A stretch of DNA of 8,000 nt, taken from Fidelibacterota bacterium (GTDB lineage: Bacteria; Fidelibacterota; JAANXI01). A program made the position numbers and the translations under genes. The notes beneath the pieces were generated by a model, which saw nothing but the letters and a program-made list of their open reading frames with translations, searched no databases and had not been told where the DNA came from. Each line of letters opens with the position of its first letter. Position 1 is the first letter of the stretch. This document shows, in pieces, positions 6,413-8,000 of the stretch. The stretch is from positions 1 to 8,000 of the forward strand of contig JAANXI010000065.1 of NCBI GenBank assembly GCA_018263365.1. The letters run 5' to 3'.

Positions 6413-6441
6413 AAATTAGACGCCCCCCGATTGAATGTCAA
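6413..6441 (-). promoter_or_regulatory. Candidate sigma-70-type promoter for the protease-cbs-mgtE-GT cluster
   Basis: The minus strand carries a perfect TTGACA at 6436-6441. Downstream, TCTAAT (6415-6420) matches TATAAT at 5 of 6 positions but with a short 15-bp spacer; with a 17-bp spacer the hexamer would be TAATTT (6413-6418). Transcription would start about 15-20 bp before the protease ATG, leaving a short leader that holds the AAAGGAAGG ribosome site. Position and the exact -35 support it; the -10 is not ideal. Confidence 0.4.
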
Positions 6442-6462
6442 GGTCTTGCCAGCGCCGGGGGC
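6422..6462. promoter_or_regulatory. GC inverted repeat in the divergent intergenic region
   Basis: GCCCCC (6422-6427) can pair with GGGGGC (6457-6462) across a 29-base loop. The structure overlaps the candidate minus-strand promoter in the 144-bp gap between the divergent protease and sensor genes. It could be an operator or chance G/C runs. No convincing plus-strand promoter was found in this gap. Confidence 0.2.
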
Positions 6463-6522
6463 TTCGGAGAAAACGGTTTGGATAGTTAAACCAGTATTCT
6501 AAAGTGAGGGGTGATTTTGATT

Positions 6523-6529
6523 AGGGGAG
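6523..6529 (+). promoter_or_regulatory. Ribosome binding site supporting the GTG start at 6534
   Basis: AGGGGAG lies 4 nt before the GTG at 6534-6536. It supports translation of the N-terminal sensor segment from this GTG rather than from the ATG at 6643, which sits inside that segment in another frame and has no comparable site. Confidence 0.55.
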
Positions 6530-6533
6530 TGCT

Positions 6534-6728
6534 GTGAATACATTACTACTGAGTTCTTTACTCTCATTTATCGTGTGGTGTTTGCCCATCGTGCTCGCGC
6601 TGCTGCTGTTGCTGCTGTATCGCGACCGGACGAAGGAAGTGCATGGACTACGCACGATTTACGCCGCCTTCATGTTCACCTTTGTGGCCAATTCCATTAA
6701 GTTTTTTCAGGAGTCACAATCAGGTTGA
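6534..6728 (+). CDS. N-terminal membrane segment of the broken sensor
   Basis: This 64-codon segment starts at GTG with a good ribosome site and ends at TGA just past the first frame break. It contains one strong hydrophobic helix (about residues 7-28), a basic loop (YRDRTKEVHGLR) and a second, weaker helix (about 41-57). With N-terminus outside, two helices would place the following dCache domain in the periplasm, as expected. The natural boundary is probably near the T6 run at 6702-6707: removing one T joins it as NSIKFFRSHNQVERV to the next segment. It might also be a remnant of a separate multi-helix protein. Confidence 0.5.
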   Translation: MNTLLLSSLLSFIVWCLPIVLALLLLLLYRDRTKEVHGLRTIYAAFMFTFVANSIKFFQESQSG

Positions 6729-7710
6729 ACGGGTAATACAGCGGCATGTGGCCGAAGATATGCAGGCCGTCGCGCGGATTACCGCCTATTCCATAGAAGA
6801 TAATCTGGCTGCTCAACTTGCGGATGTGAAGACGCTTGCAAAAGAGTTCGGTTCGAAAGAGAAAAACCGGGAGACCTTTCGGCGTGAATTTGATCATCTG
6901 CACGAAAAATATCGAAAGAAAGTACTGTTTGTTTCGTATGTGGGGCCAAATGGTCGATTACGATATACCTACCCCGAAACGCCATCTTCCATTGGAAAAG
7001 ACCTGACCTACCAGACATATATGCGGGATTTTCTGACCCACCCGCACTCCGGAATCTCTCCACCGTTTACCACGGTAGAGGGTCCGAAGGCTGTGAGTAT
7101 TTATGCCCCGGTCTGGAAGCCGGATAGCACATTTGATGGCATGATTACCGTCTTAATCAATGTGAATGTTTTGGAAAAACGTTTAACGGATTCCAGAACC
7201 ACGAATATGCAGAGTTATCTTCGGGTTATTGCCAGAGATGGCACCATCATCGGGTCGTCGCTTTCCGGAGAGTGCGGACGAAACTTATGGGAACTCCGTG
7301 AGGAGTATAATCAGAAGGAGTCGCGGATTGCCACGCTGACTGCCCGGCAGGACAGCCTGATGTTTGCGTCTCATGACAATCAGAATTTCATAAAATATGT
7401 CACGGCTGTTCCGGGATCTGATGGGGAAATACATGAGAAAATCGCCTCGTTTCACCGAATCGATGTTGGGCGGACGACTTGGTCGCTTATGTATGTGGTG
7501 CTGCAGGAATCCGTTCGGAACAAGGTGAAAGAAGCCACCACGCATCAATGGTATATCTGGGGATTTATGCTGCTGATTCTGGCGGTGACCAGCACCGTGC
7601 TGATTGTCGTCTCCATCAAGTGGGGCCACGATCTAAATGCAACCATCGAAGAGACCACGGCGGAACTCCGGCGAACTGAGCGACGATGCGATTTTCATCC
7701 AGGACAATGA
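6643..7710 (+). CDS. dCache-like sensory domain segment of the broken sensor
   Basis: The open frame holds 355 codons, but its first 22 or so residues overlap the N-terminal segment in another frame and are probably not translated. From QVERVIQRHVAEDM (27-40) an amphipathic helix leads into a double Cache-like periplasmic domain. The distal lobe lies at about 95-180 (LFVSYVGPNGRLRYTYPE, IGKDLTYQTYM, SIYAPVW) and the proximal lobe at about 190-290 (VIARDGTIIGSS, WSLMYVVLQESV). A membrane helix follows (about 304-326), then a short charged linker. dCache domains bind small ligands such as amino acids or carboxylates; no ligand signature is clear. The last residues, after ELRRTE, are out-of-frame translation of the PAS region. 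Confidence 0.65.
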   Translation: MDYARFTPPSCSPLWPIPLSFFRSHNQVERVIQRHVAEDMQAVARITAYSIEDNLAAQLADVKTLAKEFGSKEKNRETFRREFDHLHEKYRKKVLFVSYVGPNGRLRYTYPETPSSIGKDLTYQTYMRDFLTHPHSGISPPFTTVEGPKAVSIYAPVWKPDSTFDGMITVLINVNVLEKRLTDSRTTNMQSYLRVIARDGTIIGSSLSGECGRNLWELREEYNQKESRIATLTARQDSLMFASHDNQNFIKYVTAVPGSDGEIHEKIASFHRIDVGRTTWSLMYVVLQESVRNKVKEATTHQWYIWGFMLLILAVTSTVLIVVSIKWGHDLNATIEETTAELRRTERRCDFHPGQ

Positions 7711-8000
7711 CGGCCGGTTCCTGGATGTCAGCGAGGGGGCGGTTCGGATGTACGGCTATTCCAAAGATGCGATGATCGGCCAGACGCTGGAAATGCTGGC
7801 GGCGCCGGAACGCAACGATATGGAATTCACATTTAATGCGAAAAAACGCGCGTATCATGGCGAATCTCAGCTCTTCGAATGGTGGGGACAGCGGAAGAAT
7901 GGAGAGGTCTTCCCCAAAGAAATTCAGATGAACAAGGCGACGCATTTTGGCAAAGACGTCGTGGTTGCCATCGGCCGGGATATTTCGGAGCGGAAACAAT
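7676..8000 (+). CDS. PAS domain segment of the broken sensor, partial at right edge
   Basis: In the frame one base on from the previous segment, 108 codons run from LSDDAIFIQDNDGRF to the window edge without a stop. The sequence is a near-complete PAS domain plus PAC motif: SDDAIFIQD, GAVRMYGYSKDAMIGQ, WWGQRKNGEVFPKEI and the closing GRDISERKQ, which usually leads into another PAS or an output domain. No start codon with a ribosome site precedes it, so it is not an independent gene. The expected PAS entry (an EERYRxLFE-like stretch of about 7-8 residues) is missing between RRTE and LSDDAI. PAS domains may bind haem, flavin or small ligands; no cofactor residue can be assigned. Confidence 0.65.
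   Translation, partial: MSDDAIFIQDNDGRFLDVSEGAVRMYGYSKDAMIGQTLEMLAAPERNDMEFTFNAKKRAYHGESQLFEWWGQRKNGEVFPKEIQMNKATHFGKDVVVAIGRDISERKQ

Larger units (their letters stand above)
6534..8000 (+). pseudogene. Frame-broken membrane sensor (dCache-TM-PAS), 3' end beyond the window
   Basis: Three consecutive open segments in frames offset by one base each make a single sensor protein. They are an N-terminal hydrophobic region (6534 to about 6705), a periplasmic dCache-like domain plus membrane helix (about 6705-7675) and a cytoplasmic PAS domain (7676 to the edge, still open). Such proteins are usually sensor histidine kinases or diguanylate cyclases; the output domain lies beyond the window, so the type is unknown. 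Both breaks move the frame in the same direction, equivalent to one extra base or two missing bases (modulo 3). The first is at or near a T6 run at 6702-6707. The second, around 7676-7695, appears to lack the usual start of a PAS domain. A gene decaying by mutation, or sequence and assembly errors, would both give this picture. Programmed frameshifting at both places is unlikely. Confidence 0.7.

Noticed and set aside
6690..6730. Programmed ribosomal frameshift at the T6 run
   Set aside because: The needed shift is +1 without a recognisable stimulatory signal, and a second uncorrected break follows 1 kb later in the same gene. Mutation or sequence error is simpler.
7616..7999. Minus-strand open frame of 127 codons at the right edge
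   Set aside because: It is antisense to a clear PAS domain. The plus-strand reading has family motifs; this one has none.

Overview
The window is a bacterial chromosome segment of roughly 50% GC. It is dominated by one minus-strand gene cluster and has one damaged plus-strand sensor gene at its right end. I cannot name the organism. The mix of a DUF3108 protein, a Bateman-tailed cystathionine beta-synthase, MgtE and a membrane GT2, with repeat-like intergenic DNA, suggests an environmental bacterium, perhaps of the Bacteroidota/FCB assemblage. Clear Shine-Dalgarno sequences before several genes argue against a typical Bacteroidota. This assignment is weak.

Layout, left to right. At 2-148 (+) is what may be the last 48 codons of a gene that begins outside the window. 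At 266-1015 (-) is an exported DUF3108 protein. From 1016 to 1537 there is a gene-free, repeat-rich stretch with two related copies of a 23-bp sequence, several hairpins and a pyrimidine-rich strand. From 1538 to 6389 (-) runs a tight four-gene cluster, transcribed right to left: a CPBP-family membrane protease, cystathionine beta-synthase (cbs), the magnesium transporter mgtE, and a membrane-bound family 2 glycosyltransferase. Gaps within it are about 20 bp, about 80 bp and 6 bp when SD-supported starts are used. A candidate sigma-70-type promoter (-35 TTGACA) lies just upstream of the protease gene. From 6534 to the right edge (+) is a membrane sensor (hydrophobic N-terminus, dCache-like periplasmic domain, membrane helix, PAS domain). 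Its reading frame is broken twice, so it looks like a pseudogene or carries sequence errors.

The genes do not form an obvious pathway. The cluster mixes transsulfuration (serine plus homocysteine to cystathionine), Mg2+ homeostasis and envelope functions. Two adjacent products, the synthase and MgtE, both carry tandem CBS (Bateman) sensing domains. I found no defence system, mobile-element gene, CRISPR array, tRNA or rRNA. The points most worth checking are the doubly frame-broken sensor, the repeat-rich intergenic stretch, the in-frame mgtE/glycosyltransferase junction with a TTG start, and the start sites of cbs and mgtE.
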